This document shows, one piece after another, positions 1 through 9,059 of a DNA stretch of 64,000 bases. Source of the DNA: JAFAHS01 sp046728175 (GTDB lineage: Bacteria > Desulfobacterota > Binatia > Binatales > Binataceae); the NCBI GenBank assembly GCA_046728175.1, contig JBKPEA010000080.1, forward strand, positions 15,724 to 79,723, in the 5' to 3' direction. The position numbers and the translations under genes were made by a program. The notes under the pieces were generated by a model, which did no database searches, was not told the DNA's origin, and saw only the letters and a program-made list of their open reading frames with translations. Positions within the stretch are counted from its first letter, which is position 1; the number at the start of each line of letters is the position of its first letter.

Positions 1-284
1 TCCCACTGGGCTGCCACGTGAAGACCCCACTTACCGACTTCTCCGCATTCTGGGATCCCTGGGCCTGGGTGACCAGCCGGTAGGAGCCATCGGGGTTGAG
101 TGTCAGCCTGGTCTTGGTGCCCGGACAGTCAGCAGAGGACAACTCCTTCGTAGGTGCCGGACCAATCGAGCGAATACCGGCTGTTGTGCATGTCGGCAGG
201 CTGTGGGGGCGTCCCTCCGCCACTCTGTTGCACAGCGGCTGCCACAACGGTCGCTACGGCAAGAAGTATCACGGAGAATTTCAC
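1..284 (-). pseudogene. NlpE-like envelope protein, frameshifted, cut by window edge
   Basis: On the minus strand a GTG start at 284 follows an AGAGGA ribosome binding site and opens a signal-peptide-like N-terminus (KFSVILLAVATVVAAA). It continues into NSRYSLDWSGTYEGV, the hallmark of the NlpE copper-resistance/envelope-stress lipoprotein family. The frame then meets TGA at 129-131, but the next frame carries on with SADCPGTKTRLTLNPDGSY, exactly the expected continuation, so one frameshift lies near 133-143. Unlike E. coli NlpE, no lipobox cysteine is visible. The gene runs off the left edge. The shift may be a real mutation or a sequence error; family assignment is good because both halves match. 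Confidence 0.75.
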
Positions 285-550
285 ACAGATCCTCTTAATA
301 CATATTGTGCTTGAATTCTCTTAGGTGCGACTAGATTTTATATCTAGCCACGCCAGACCTCGATAAACCCAATCCGACGGCGGCGATCTCTTTAAAGGCC
401 TGCTCATCCACGATCTCGAACTGGCCACGGAACGAGACCCCATTGTTGCCGCGAGTCGCCTACATCACTGGTTCAGTTCGAGCGTCTACAAATTGCCTAC
501 AATCGACTTTGATGCTGCTCTTATTGAGTCAAAATCCCTTGGATTTATTG
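285..550. other. Intergenic, possible decayed gene end
   Basis: No intact gene. On the minus strand, a short open stretch ending with TAG at 331-333 reads GQFEIVDEQAFKEIAAVG and could be the C-terminal remnant of a lost gene; I do not recognise it. The sequence CTAGAT-TTTAT-ATCTAG at 331-347 forms a small perfect inverted repeat. Confidence 0.25.
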
Positions 551-623
551 CGCGCCCGGAGGGATTCGAACCCCCAACCCTCGGATTAGAAGTCCGATAC
601 TTATCCAGTTGACCTACGGGCGC
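551..623 (-). tRNA. tRNA-Arg (TCT anticodon)
   Basis: Read on the minus strand, the sequence folds as a tRNA: acceptor GCGCCCG pairs with CGGGCGC, the anticodon loop is CTTCTAA (anticodon TCT), and the T-arm contains GTTCGAATC between complementary stems. The discriminator base is G and CCA is not encoded. It lies alone between the NlpE-like remnant and the cupin gene. Confidence 0.95.
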
Positions 624-800
624 TCGTGATTGCGCCCACGTTTCACTAGTACGCTTTGCACGTGCGCCGAGAGCTGACCTAGCCGTTCAATTTTAGCGAC
701 TGTCAAGCTTGACCTGCCGGCTTTTACCGCCGCGTCCGGAGTGTGCTACGGTCCGCTTAGTCAGATCTTTTCCCTTAAGCTTCGCAGAGGAGCCAAGGCT

Positions 801-1247
801 ATGGCGAGCAAGGATTTTGTGTTCACCCAGTTGCTGAGGGCCTATCGCAAGGGGATCATCTCCGAGACGGTCTTCGAGCAACAAATGAATGAACTGACCG
901 CGTCGACCGGAGGCGCACCTGAGAATCCGCTTAACATATCCAACGTGATGGCGTTTCGTGGTGACGGCACGAAGGCGCGCGGCAAGCGCCTGCGGCGGAC
1001 CGCGCAAAGCGAGACGATGACTTTCACGATCCCGGCGAACTTCCACAGCGATCGCGAGAACAGCCATCGCGGCGACCAGATCATCTATGTGCTTGAGGGG
1101 TCGGCGACTGCGCGCGTCGCGGGCAATGAGCAGCAGATCAAAGCGGGCGACATCCTGACTATTCCGGCCGGCGCGATGCACACCCTTCGCACGGATAGCG
1201 AACCGCTCTTCGGGCTGACCGTTTTCGCCCCGCCCGAGCCGGCCTAG
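801..1247 (+). CDS. Cupin-domain protein with N-terminal DFxxxQLLRAYRxGIIS module
   Basis: The start ATG at 801 is preceded by CAGAGGAGCC. About 148 residues. Residues 1-32 form a short charged helical module (KDFVFTQLLRAYRKGIIS) also present at the N-terminus of the proteins starting at 35144 and 37442. Residues ~65-145 are a small cupin barrel: HSDRENSHRGDQIIYVLEGS is the first cupin motif and GDILTIPAGAMHTLRT the second, with His and Glu positions suited to binding one metal ion. Such cupins are metal enzymes or ligand sensors; the substrate cannot be told. The gene is monocistronic, between tRNA-Arg and a convergent LLM operon. Confidence 0.85.
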   Translation: MASKDFVFTQLLRAYRKGIISETVFEQQMNELTASTGGAPENPLNISNVMAFRGDGTKARGKRLRRTAQSETMTFTIPANFHSDRENSHRGDQIIYVLEGSATARVAGNEQQIKAGDILTIPAGAMHTLRTDSEPLFGLTVFAPPEPA

Positions 1248-1597
1248 GGTTCGGCAGTAGCGAGCGTTGCGCCATCGCTGACGCTATTCAGCTAAATGTG
1301 CTGGTCGGAAAATTTCTTCTGTTAGGTTTGTACGTCGTCTGTTCGGCAGCGAAGATAACGCAGGCTGCGACGGAAATCCAAGTCTCGCGGGAAACTGTTT
1401 TGCGCTACACGGTCAACTCGGCATTCATGAAGGTAGTTCCTCTCGGGTGATGTGGATAATAGGAATTCGTCGACTGCTTCGGGTGTGGTGTCCCGCCTGA
1501 GCCTGTGCTCCGCAAAATCATCCGTGTGGGGGCAAAGCTTTGGCGTAACTATTTTCGGATCAGAGTTAAGTCCGAATCACAGTCTGGACTTTGTGCG
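1248..1597. other. Intergenic region, nothing recognised
   Basis: About 350 bases between the convergent cupin and LLM genes. I see no gene, no strong hairpin followed by a T-tract and no repeat. Confidence 0.5.
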
Positions 1598-2644
1598 CTA
1601 TACAAAGCGGGACATGATCTTTTCGCCGAGCATCCGCATGTAGTGGAATTGGCGATCCAGGCTTCCGCCCTCAGCGTTGAGCCACAGCTTAGTCGCGCCG
1701 GCATCTGCGATCTCTTCGATGCGGGCAATCCATGCCTCGGGATTGCCCGCCAGCGCGAATCGTTTGAGCGCATAGTCCGTGAGACCGAGGTCTTTCATTC
1801 GTCTAGGGTTGGCGCCTTTGGACACGGCGTGCTCGTACAGCACGTAGCCATCGACGTATCTCTGAAGTTGCGGTTTCAGGTCTTGCGGCACCAGCTTGCC
1901 TTCGAGGGTAGAGCGCATTGAGTGGTTCAGGATCGAGGATACGGAACCCATGACGTTTCTGATCGCGATTTCCTGATCCTCGTGCAGAGAGGTTCTGGTG
2001 GTGAACCAGATATCGACGTCGGCTGGACTGCGTCCTGCCTCCAGCGCACCGGCATGAATTCTCGCAACCGTGTCGGAGATTACCTCGGGCAATAAGCCGG
2101 TTCCCGCGGTCACGCCGTCGCCGATTCTACCGCCGAGGTGCAGCATCTTCGGCCCTTCCGCGCATACGGAAATCGGAATCTGTTTGCGAACCACTCTCGA
2201 TGTCCATCGCACGCGTTGCGGGCGCTTTTGGTAAGTGGCTTCTCCGGTGGCGAGCAGCGAGCGCACGCACTGGACGTAATCCTCGATTCGGGCCCGCGTG
2301 GCGCTTTTGTAGCCAATATTAAGAACGGCGCTATCGCCACTGGCAATATCCATGAAGGTTCTTCCGCCCGTAAGGGTGTCGATGGTCGCGAGAAAAGACG
2401 CCATCACCTGCGGTTCGCGGGTCAGGGGATTGGTTGGCCGCAGACCAACCTTTGCTTGTGTCGATGCCATCGCCAACAGCGCAGTTCTGATATACGCATC
2501 GTCACCAATGAAGGCGGAATCGTAAGTACCAATCGCTTCGGCGCCGTAGTTCTCAGCCATTTTCACGAGGTCGGCGACCTTCCCGAGTTCCTCGTGGCGG
2601 AGAAACAATCCAGGAGCGAGGTGAATACCAAATGAGAGTTTCAT
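1598..2644 (-). CDS. LLM-class (F420/flavin) oxidoreductase
   Basis: A 348-residue luciferase-like TIM barrel resembling F420-dependent methylene-tetrahydromethanopterin reductase-type enzymes. The N-terminus MKLSFGIHLAPG, the block VGLRPTNPLTREPQVMASF and the glycine-rich DTLTGGRTFMDIASGDSAV are typical of the subfamily that uses F420 rather than FMN. It would oxidise or reduce an unknown small organic substrate in the cytoplasm. It is the last gene of a leftward operon (start 7549) with two amidohydrolases, an alpha/beta-hydrolase-fold protein and a second LLM enzyme, which suggests a catabolic role. Cofactor preference is inferred from family resemblance. Confidence 0.88.
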   Translation of the reverse strand: MKLSFGIHLAPGLFLRHEELGKVADLVKMAENYGAEAIGTYDSAFIGDDAYIRTALLAMASTQAKVGLRPTNPLTREPQVMASFLATIDTLTGGRTFMDIASGDSAVLNIGYKSATRARIEDYVQCVRSLLATGEATYQKRPQRVRWTSRVVRKQIPISVCAEGPKMLHLGGRIGDGVTAGTGLLPEVISDTVARIHAGALEAGRSPADVDIWFTTRTSLHEDQEIAIRNVMGSVSSILNHSMRSTLEGKLVPQDLKPQLQRYVDGYVLYEHAVSKGANPRRMKDLGLTDYALKRFALAGNPEAWIARIEEIADAGATKLWLNAEGGSLDRQFHYMRMLGEKIMSRFV

Positions 2645-2688
2645 GTGAGCCTTCGGCTGTGGAGACTTTCAATCAGGGCATACGACGA

Positions 2689-3471
2689 TCAGCCCAGAAA
2701 GGGCGATAGCGCACGCCAGAACTCCGTCGGCTTTTCCAGATGCGGAAAATGGCCACAGCGATCGATCACTGCCAACTCTGCGCCGTAGACTGCTTTGCGA
2801 TACAACTCGCCACATTCGAGGGGCACGATACGATCCTCGCGGCCCCAGATCACCAGCGTTGGAACGTTGCGCAGACGCTCGAGCAACGGCGGTAGGGCGG
2901 GATCGTGCATGTATGGCTTCCAGCAGTAGCGCGTGGCCGCTTCGCGGTTGATCACGTGCACCTCGCGCGCTTCCGGTGTCGGTTTGCTACCGAACAAAAG
3001 ATCATAGTCGGAGACCTCTTTCACGTCGAAGAACGACAGCCGGCGGGTAGCTTCGCTGCCGTGCAGGAAGATGTCGAGTATCTCGCCTTGGTGCGGTCGC
3101 ATGCCAGCGGCGTCGATTAACAACAGCCGCGCGACAATTTGCGGCGACATTACGGCCATTTCCGCCGCGAGCCAGCCTCCGATGAAGTGACCCGCCAGGA
3201 TAGCCTTCGAGAGCCCCAGCCCGTGAAAGATCCACAGGTAGAAACGCGAAAGATCAACAAACGACTCCAACCACGAGGGCCGCTCCGAGCCGGCAAAACC
3301 GGGATGAGTGGGAACGTAGACAGTAAAGCTGCGAGCAAGCTCATCGTGCACGCGCAGCCATCCGAGATTGCCTTCGCTGCCATGCAACCAAACCATCGGT
3401 GCGCCGGAACCACCTATAAAGTATTCGATGCGGGCACCACCCACTGTCACGAACTTTCGCTCGAAGGCCAT
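2689..3471 (-). CDS. Alpha/beta-hydrolase-fold protein lacking the nucleophile Ser
   Basis: A 260-residue alpha/beta-hydrolase of the MhpC/meta-cleavage-hydrolase type. The oxyanion region MVWLHGSEGN (~27-36), the acid Asp213 in GREDRIVP and the general base His241 in CGHFPHLEKP are present. The nucleophile elbow normally reads GHSxGG, but here it is GHFIGG, so Phe96 (TTC) replaces the catalytic Ser (TCC would be Ser). It is therefore either inactive as an ordinary hydrolase, uses another mechanism, or carries a point error. The GTG at 3477 is an alternative start two codons upstream of the ATG used. It sits inside the operon between the two LLM genes, 17 bases after one and 44 before the other. 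Confidence 0.85.
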   Translation of the reverse strand: MAFERKFVTVGGARIEYFIGGSGAPMVWLHGSEGNLGWLRVHDELARSFTVYVPTHPGFAGSERPSWLESFVDLSRFYLWIFHGLGLSKAILAGHFIGGWLAAEMAVMSPQIVARLLLIDAAGMRPHQGEILDIFLHGSEATRRLSFFDVKEVSDYDLLFGSKPTPEAREVHVINREAATRYCWKPYMHDPALPPLLERLRNVPTLVIWGREDRIVPLECGELYRKAVYGAELAVIDRCGHFPHLEKPTEFWRALSPFLG

Positions 3472-3488
3472 CTGCACCGACCACTACT

Positions 3489-4700
3489 TTACGGCGCCTG
3501 TTCGAATGGTCCTGGCAGTCCCAGTTCCTTGCCCATCTCCCGGATCGCAGGCAGTACCTCTTCCTTCATGAGCTGCAAGCATCGCATCGTGTCCTTATGA
3601 GCGATGGTCCCATCGTTGCTCCAAACACCGAGGATACCCGGCCGAAATACCTCGAGCCCCTGTCGGATCTTCTTGATGACCGTCTTGGGACTACCGACCA
3701 CGACGCGATTGCTTTCGACTACCGCGTCCCATCCTGCGGAATCGACGCCGCCGTAGAGTGGGTCAGGACGCAGGGCATGTTTGTATTGCTCCAGCAGCCG
3801 CTTCGAACCTTCTCGTGAGTTGTAACCGGCCGGTGCCATAAAGTCACCAGGGAGCGGGACGCGGCCTACACCCGCGTTGCCGGTGAGAAATCCTTTCCCG
3901 ACCTCGATTGCCTTTTCGTCGGTGTCCTGGACGTGGATGCGCCACAGGTATCCGAAATTCTGCGGTCCTGGCTGATACCCGCATTCCACAGCGGCCTTGC
4001 CGTAGAGGTCGGTCATCGACACCGTCACTTGAGCGTCGGTTTCGAGATAGATGTACGGATAGTGATGCCGCGCGCACCATTCGAGTGTTTCGGGACTGCC
4101 CACGCCCGGGATCCAGATTGGTGGATGCGGCTTTTGAAGCGGGGTTTCGAACGGATTCACGACTCGAAACTGGTAGTGCTTGCCTTCCCACCGGAAAGGT
4201 CCGGGAGTCGTCCAGGTCTTGACAATCAGATCGTGCGCCTCTTCAAATCGCTCGCGATTGTGGACCGGATTGGTGTTGGTCGCCCAGCTTTCGATACCGG
4301 TGCCGCGGACGAATCCCGACACCAGTCTGCCGCGCGAAATCATGTCTATTTCGGCCAGCTCCTCGGCCAGGCGGATGGGATTGTCGAAGATCGGAAGGGG
4401 GTTCCCGAGCAGGACGATCTTTGGCTTCTTAGTGATACGCGCCAGGATCGCCGCTTCCAGGTTCATGGTCGCCCCTATGCACGTGGGCGTGTTGTGATGC
4501 TCATTGAGCATCAGGCCATCGAATCCCGCTTCCTCGGAGAGCTCGTACTCGTCCAGATATTCGTTATACAGCTCCGCGCCAAGAACCGGATCGAAATGAC
4601 TATTCGGAAAGGTCAGCCGGACCGAACTGCGAAAACTGTGCCGAACGTCGTCTTCTGTATAGGCGACATACGGGCGTTCCGTGAACCGCATTATGAACAT
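3489..4700 (-). CDS. LLM-class flavin-dependent monooxygenase
   Basis: A 403-residue bacterial-luciferase-like protein. The block SEEAGFDGLMLNEHHNTP (~54-72) is the classic signature of FMN-dependent luciferase-family monooxygenases, and DMISRGRLVSGFVRGTG the following conserved strand. Its length and C-terminal GSPKTVIKKIRQGLE element suit the long-chain alkanal/terpenoid monooxygenase group. These enzymes use reduced flavin and oxygen to oxygenate a hydrophobic substrate. It follows the amidohydrolase at 4727 by 26 bases and precedes the hydrolase-fold gene by 17. The ATG at 4691 is an equally possible start; neither has a clear ribosome binding site. Confidence 0.88.
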   Translation of the reverse strand: MFIMRFTERPYVAYTEDDVRHSFRSSVRLTFPNSHFDPVLGAELYNEYLDEYELSEEAGFDGLMLNEHHNTPTCIGATMNLEAAILARITKKPKIVLLGNPLPIFDNPIRLAEELAEIDMISRGRLVSGFVRGTGIESWATNTNPVHNRERFEEAHDLIVKTWTTPGPFRWEGKHYQFRVVNPFETPLQKPHPPIWIPGVGSPETLEWCARHHYPYIYLETDAQVTVSMTDLYGKAAVECGYQPGPQNFGYLWRIHVQDTDEKAIEVGKGFLTGNAGVGRVPLPGDFMAPAGYNSREGSKRLLEQYKHALRPDPLYGGVDSAGWDAVVESNRVVVGSPKTVIKKIRQGLEVFRPGILGVWSNDGTIAHKDTMRCLQLMKEEVLPAIREMGKELGLPGPFEQAP

Positions 4701-4726
4701 GATAAAACGCGCTACTGAAGCAAAGC

Positions 4727-5842
4727 TTAGGCTAGTGCGAGATTATACAGCTGATTCGCATTGTCGAAGGTGATTTTCCGCCTGACTTGCGCGGGCACAT
4801 CGGCAAAGTTGTCGGCAATGGTCTTTATGGAATTGGGAAAGGTCGAGTCAGCGTGAGGAAAGTCCGAAGCCCACATGTAGTTCTCTTCGCCGAAGAATTT
4901 CCAGGTCGCCGGTCCCAGCGGATCGTCCTGAAAGGTCGCCCATACGTTGCGCTTCACATACTCGCTCGGTTGGTGAGGCAACCTGGGGCGACCCATCTTC
5001 GAGTAGACGTGGTCGAGGCGATTGACCCAGTTGGGTATCCATCCGACATCATTCTCGGCCGAAACGATCTTCAATTTGGGAAATCGTTCGAACACGCCGC
5101 CGTAGATCAACCTCGTCATGCACTGCTCAACTACGTGGATGCAATGGATCTGCAGGTCAGCGGGACTCGGCATGAACGGTGTGAGCGACATTCCGGAGAC
5201 CAGCGGCTTATGCAGTGAGATTGGCATGCCTAGTTCTGATGCGGTGCGCCAGAGCGGATCGAACCGCTCATCGCTGTAGGGAATCTCGATGGTGTTGCTC
5301 GCGAGCACCAGGATGCCTTTGAGGCCCTTCTTCGCGCATCGCTCGATTTCCGAGACGTCCGGCAAAGCGCGCAGTGAACACAGTCCGATGCCCGCCAGAC
5401 GGTTTTTCGAATGCGAGCAGAACTCCGCGAGCCAATCGTTATAGACGCGCATGCAAGCCTGCTGCAGTTCGACCTCCGTCATGCTGAGCAGCGCTATGCC
5501 GAGACTGGCGTAGAGCACCTCGGCCGAGACACCATCGATGTCCTGGTCCTTGAGCCGCTCGAGGGGATCCCATCCGCTCGGCCGCGCGGCCTCGTAGCCC
5601 TTCCGCATATGTTCGCGTAACGCCTCGCCGCTACGTCCCGCGGCGAATACCCCTGCAACTACGAGCGGAGGAAAGCCCGGACCGACGAAAACATAGGGAG
5701 CACCGGTCACTGCGGAGCCTGAGCTTTCCTTCTTGATCACGCGCGGCGCGTTGTCGCGGTATTTCTTATCCAGCCGCGTTACCCATAAATCGCCCGGCTC
5801 GGTCATGTGCGAATCGGCGGAGATTACTCGCATCTCGGTCAC
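4727..5842 (-). CDS. Amidohydrolase family 2 (ACMSD-like) protein
   Basis: About 371 residues, starting with GTG behind a clear AGGAGAAAG site that supports this start. The N-terminus VISADSHMTEP holds the DxH metal-binding pair of amidohydrolase family 2, and SAENDVGWIPNWVNRLDHVY plus MWASDFPHADSTFPNS near the C-terminus are the usual later metal/catalytic blocks. Relatives include the decarboxylases ACMSD and gamma-resorcylate decarboxylase and many uncharacterised hydrolases, so hydrolysis or decarboxylation is possible. It is the second gene of the operon, 9 bases after the family-3 amidohydrolase. Confidence 0.87.
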   Translation of the reverse strand: MTEMRVISADSHMTEPGDLWVTRLDKKYRDNAPRVIKKESSGSAVTGAPYVFVGPGFPPLVVAGVFAAGRSGEALREHMRKGYEAARPSGWDPLERLKDQDIDGVSAEVLYASLGIALLSMTEVELQQACMRVYNDWLAEFCSHSKNRLAGIGLCSLRALPDVSEIERCAKKGLKGILVLASNTIEIPYSDERFDPLWRTASELGMPISLHKPLVSGMSLTPFMPSPADLQIHCIHVVEQCMTRLIYGGVFERFPKLKIVSAENDVGWIPNWVNRLDHVYSKMGRPRLPHQPSEYVKRNVWATFQDDPLGPATWKFFGEENYMWASDFPHADSTFPNSIKTIADNFADVPAQVRRKITFDNANQLYNLALA

Positions 5843-5851
5843 GACTTTCTC

Positions 5852-7549
5852 CTAGCGCCGGGCCGTGGCTGGTCCCGAACGCAGCACTCGGCCCGGCAGC
5901 GCTGACGTATGTTGTCCACGGTCGTAGAGGACCTTGCCGTTAACGATGGTGTATTCGATCCCTTGGGCCTGCGTTACCAACCGCCGGCCTCCGCCGGGAA
6001 AGTCGCTGCGGACCTCAGGGCGCTCGGGCGAGTCGATGCGGTCGAAGTCGAAAATCGTGATATCGGCCGCGAGCCCGGGACGTAGTTCGCCGCGATCGCT
6101 CATCCCGAAGAATCGGGCGGGTTCCGAGGTGATGCGTTTGACGGCATGCTCGAGCGTGAGCGCCTGTTTGCGGCGCACGAAATTGCCGATGAGATAAGTG
6201 GGATAGCCGGCGTTACACAACATGTCGACGTGCGCGCCGCCATCCGAGATTCCGATCATCGTGCGCGGATCGCTGAATTTGCGCGCGACACGTTCCTCGT
6301 TGATATCGAGCACCGGCATCATGAAGGTGAGACTCAGTTCGTCCTCGATTGAAAGATCGAAGAATATATCGACAGGATCGGCGTTGCGCCCGCGTGCGAT
6401 CTCTGCGACGCTCTTCCATTCCAACGCCTTGAGCGCTGGCTTGGAGGCCTCTTTGATCTTCGCGCGATCCCAGATATCTCGCAGCACCGCGCGGCGACCG
6501 AGTTCGGCACCGAAGGTGCGGCGAAACTCCGCGCCTGCGTAAAACTGTTTGAGTTCGTCGACCGACCTGTCGCCGAAAGCGGGTTTGATCGAGTTCATGC
6601 TGCCGAACAGGAACGGATTGCGTAGATTGAACTCGATAATCAACGGGCGCGCAGCAACCTGAGGGCGACATCCGCGCTTGAGCAGGGGAGCGGCTTTAGT
6701 CAAAGTCTCGGTCCATGCATCCGGCGCATCGTCGCGATCGCGCAAATTGAGCCAGGTCACGGGACGTTCGCTCGCGTGCGACAGCAATTCGAGCAGCGTG
6801 TACTCCTGGTCAGAGAGGCCGCTCGGCTGGCGGGTCAGCGCGATCTCGACCACGCCGTGGCCGGCTTCGCGCAAAACGCCTGCGTAGCTTCGAAGCTCGT
6901 CATGACTCGCGAGGCGGCACGCGAGCGGCTGCCCTTTATATCCGACGTGCTGCGGCATTACGGTCAGCGAAAATCCGAAGGCTCCCGCAGCTATCGTCTC
7001 GCGCAGCAAAGTACGGATCTGGGCAGTCTCCGCCTCGGTCGCAGCACGGCTCATCGCCTCCTCCCCCATCGCGAAGTGGCGGAAGGGTGAGAGCGCGGCG
7101 AGAAAGCCGACGTTGATACCGAGACCGCGCCGCTGCGCCGCATCCATGTATTGCGGGAAAGTCTCCCAGTCCCAGGTGATTCCTTTATTGAGGACCTCGT
7201 ATGGAATTGCCTCAACGTGAACCAGATTCCACGCCGCCACCTCGCGCTCGGCCGGTTTGCAGGGCGCCAGTCCGACCCCGCAATTGCCCATGACCACGGT
7301 GGTAACGCCGTGCCACGAGGAGCAGGTGATTAGAGGGTCCCAGCAAATCTGCGCATCGTAATGTGTGTGCGGATCGATGAATCCTGGTGTGACTATCAGG
7401 CCCGACCCATCGATGACCCGTTCGGCGCTATCGCGCAGCTTGCCAACTTCGACGATTCGTCCTTGCGCGATCGCAACATCCGCCTGGTAACCGGGGGTGC
7501 CGGTCCCATCCACCACTGTGCCGCCGCGAATAATCAGGTCTAAGGCCAT
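5852..7549 (-). CDS. Amidohydrolase family 3 (D-aminoacylase-like)
   Basis: A 565-residue composite-domain amidohydrolase of the N-acyl-D-amino-acid deacylase type. The N-terminal beta-sandwich LIIRGGTVVDGTGTPG, the metal motif GFIDPHTHYDAQICWD and the conserved VMGNCGVGLAPC (~90-101) are intact, as is GISDGGAHVDMLCNAG near the C-terminus. The family removes acyl groups or opens amide/lactam bonds at a binuclear or mononuclear zinc site. It heads the leftward operon, with AGAGG upstream of its ATG. The enzyme at 48977 is a paralogue with the same motifs. Confidence 0.88.
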   Translation of the reverse strand: MALDLIIRGGTVVDGTGTPGYQADVAIAQGRIVEVGKLRDSAERVIDGSGLIVTPGFIDPHTHYDAQICWDPLITCSSWHGVTTVVMGNCGVGLAPCKPAEREVAAWNLVHVEAIPYEVLNKGITWDWETFPQYMDAAQRRGLGINVGFLAALSPFRHFAMGEEAMSRAATEAETAQIRTLLRETIAAGAFGFSLTVMPQHVGYKGQPLACRLASHDELRSYAGVLREAGHGVVEIALTRQPSGLSDQEYTLLELLSHASERPVTWLNLRDRDDAPDAWTETLTKAAPLLKRGCRPQVAARPLIIEFNLRNPFLFGSMNSIKPAFGDRSVDELKQFYAGAEFRRTFGAELGRRAVLRDIWDRAKIKEASKPALKALEWKSVAEIARGRNADPVDIFFDLSIEDELSLTFMMPVLDINEERVARKFSDPRTMIGISDGGAHVDMLCNAGYPTYLIGNFVRRKQALTLEHAVKRITSEPARFFGMSDRGELRPGLAADITIFDFDRIDSPERPEVRSDFPGGGRRLVTQAQGIEYTIVNGKVLYDRGQHTSALPGRVLRSGPATARR

Positions 7550-7587
7550 GGGGGCTCAACCTCTAGTTTTTGCGTAGGCCCTGCACC

Positions 7588-7861
7588 ATGGAAAAGTCAA
7601 GCAACATGTCTCGCCACGGACTGGTGCTGCTGGCGCCGGTGCTGGTCAAAATTTCCCTGTTCCACGTCTTTCAGCGACCCGCCGCCCGGCCTGCCGCTGG
7701 CGGTGATCGTAAACGCGCTCGAAATCTACCTGGCGCTGGAGTATCTTGCGGCGTTCGCGGAGCTTTTGACTTTATCCCCTTCTCTGATGTCGGATGTCAG
7801 TGCGACCTCGCATGAATTCTCGGGTAGAGAGGACGGGTGGTCGCCCCGTGACCAAGTGTAA
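7588..7861 (+). pseudogene. DoxX-like membrane protein remnant, frameshifted
   Basis: From ATG 7588 the frame reads HGLVLLAPVLVKISLFHVF and then loses the family pattern. The next frame continues with GLPLAVIVNALEIYLALEY and ends at TAA 7859-7861. Joined, these resemble helices 2-3 of DoxX-like small membrane proteins. The N-terminal third appears to be missing and one frameshift lies near 7675-7690. It lies between divergent amidohydrolase operons, so it may be a degraded passenger gene. Family call is by pattern only. Confidence 0.45.
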
Positions 7862-7883
7862 AAACTGAATCAAGGCAGGGCAA

Positions 7884-9059
7884 ATGGCGCTAAGAGAAGA
7901 ACAGATTCACAAGCTGAAGTATCCGGGGGCGGTGGACGCCGACGGCCACATCCTGGAATCGGCCAAATGCTGGGAGCAGTACTGCGAGGCAAAATATCGA
8001 GCCACGGCGATCCGCATAAAAGAAGACGAGGAAGGACTCGAATACCTCGAAGTGAACGGCGTGCCGTCGCGGGTGAATCGGGGCGGAACCTTTGGCGGCG
8101 TCGCGCAGATGGGCCAGGTCACCCGCAATTCCGGACACTTCGATCGGCGGATCAAATACGGCGATAGGGTCCCGCTGGGAGCGTGCGACGCGAAGGACCG
8201 CATCACCCGACTCGACAAAGAGGGACTGGATGCCGCGATCATCTATCCCAGCCTCGATCTAACCTGGGAAACTGACACCGACGATGCCGAGTACTCGCAG
8301 GCGATGTGCCGGGCGTACAACCGCTGGGTCACCGACTGGTCCTCGGACAGCGGCGGCCGCTTGATTCCAGTCGCGCATCTTTCGCTGAGCGACCCTGGCG
8401 CCGCAGCTACTGAATTGGAACGTGCCGTCAAGGCCGGCCACAAGGGCGGATGGGTCGTGCAGTTCACCACCACCCGCAAGCCGCACGGCCACAACGATCA
8501 CGACCTGCTCTTCGCCAAAGCGCAAGAGCTGGACGTGCCGCTCGGGATACACGTGTCGCTCGAACCCCAGTGGTGCTGGCCCGGCCGCTACGACAAGGAA
8601 TACGTGCGGAAGCAGACGTGGTTCCTCAACGTCACCGCGTCCGACGCAATCAGGCATGCGCTCGCGAGTCTCATGGCATACGGAACCTTTGACAAGTTCC
8701 CCAGGCTCAAAATTGTGATTCTCGAAGTTGGCGCCGGCTGGGTGCAGTACTGGCTCGATCGTATGGATGCGGTTTACGACAGCGTGATGGGGCGCGGGGT
8801 ACCGCTCAAGGAAAAACCCAGCTTCTATTTTCGCCGCAACGTCTGGGTCTCAGCCGACCCCGACGAGAAGTCATTGCCCGCGATGGTCGATCTTTGCGGC
8901 AGCGATCGCTTCTTCTGGGCAACCGACTTCCCACATCCAGATCACACCGGAAATTACATCGAGGAGCTGGAGGAGTTTGGGAACAAGATGAGCGACCCGC
9001 AGCGACGGCGCAACGTACTCGGCGATAACGTCCGGCGCGTCTATAATCTCTCGATCTGA
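7884..9059 (+). CDS. Amidohydrolase family 2 protein
   Basis: A 391-residue TIM-barrel amidohydrolase. The N-terminal AVDADGHILES supplies the DxH metal ligands, and VILEVGAGWVQYWLDRMD plus FFWATDFPHPDHTG supply the later conserved Asp/His blocks. It resembles the enzymes at 4727 and 58317, so this window holds a small paralogous set. The reaction could be hydrolysis or a metal-dependent decarboxylation; the substrate is unknown. GGCAGGGC stands just upstream of the ATG. It is transcribed away from the 7549-1598 operon and appears monocistronic. Confidence 0.87.
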   Translation: MALREEQIHKLKYPGAVDADGHILESAKCWEQYCEAKYRATAIRIKEDEEGLEYLEVNGVPSRVNRGGTFGGVAQMGQVTRNSGHFDRRIKYGDRVPLGACDAKDRITRLDKEGLDAAIIYPSLDLTWETDTDDAEYSQAMCRAYNRWVTDWSSDSGGRLIPVAHLSLSDPGAAATELERAVKAGHKGGWVVQFTTTRKPHGHNDHDLLFAKAQELDVPLGIHVSLEPQWCWPGRYDKEYVRKQTWFLNVTASDAIRHALASLMAYGTFDKFPRLKIVILEVGAGWVQYWLDRMDAVYDSVMGRGVPLKEKPSFYFRRNVWVSADPDEKSLPAMVDLCGSDRFFWATDFPHPDHTGNYIEELEEFGNKMSDPQRRRNVLGDNVRRVYNLSI

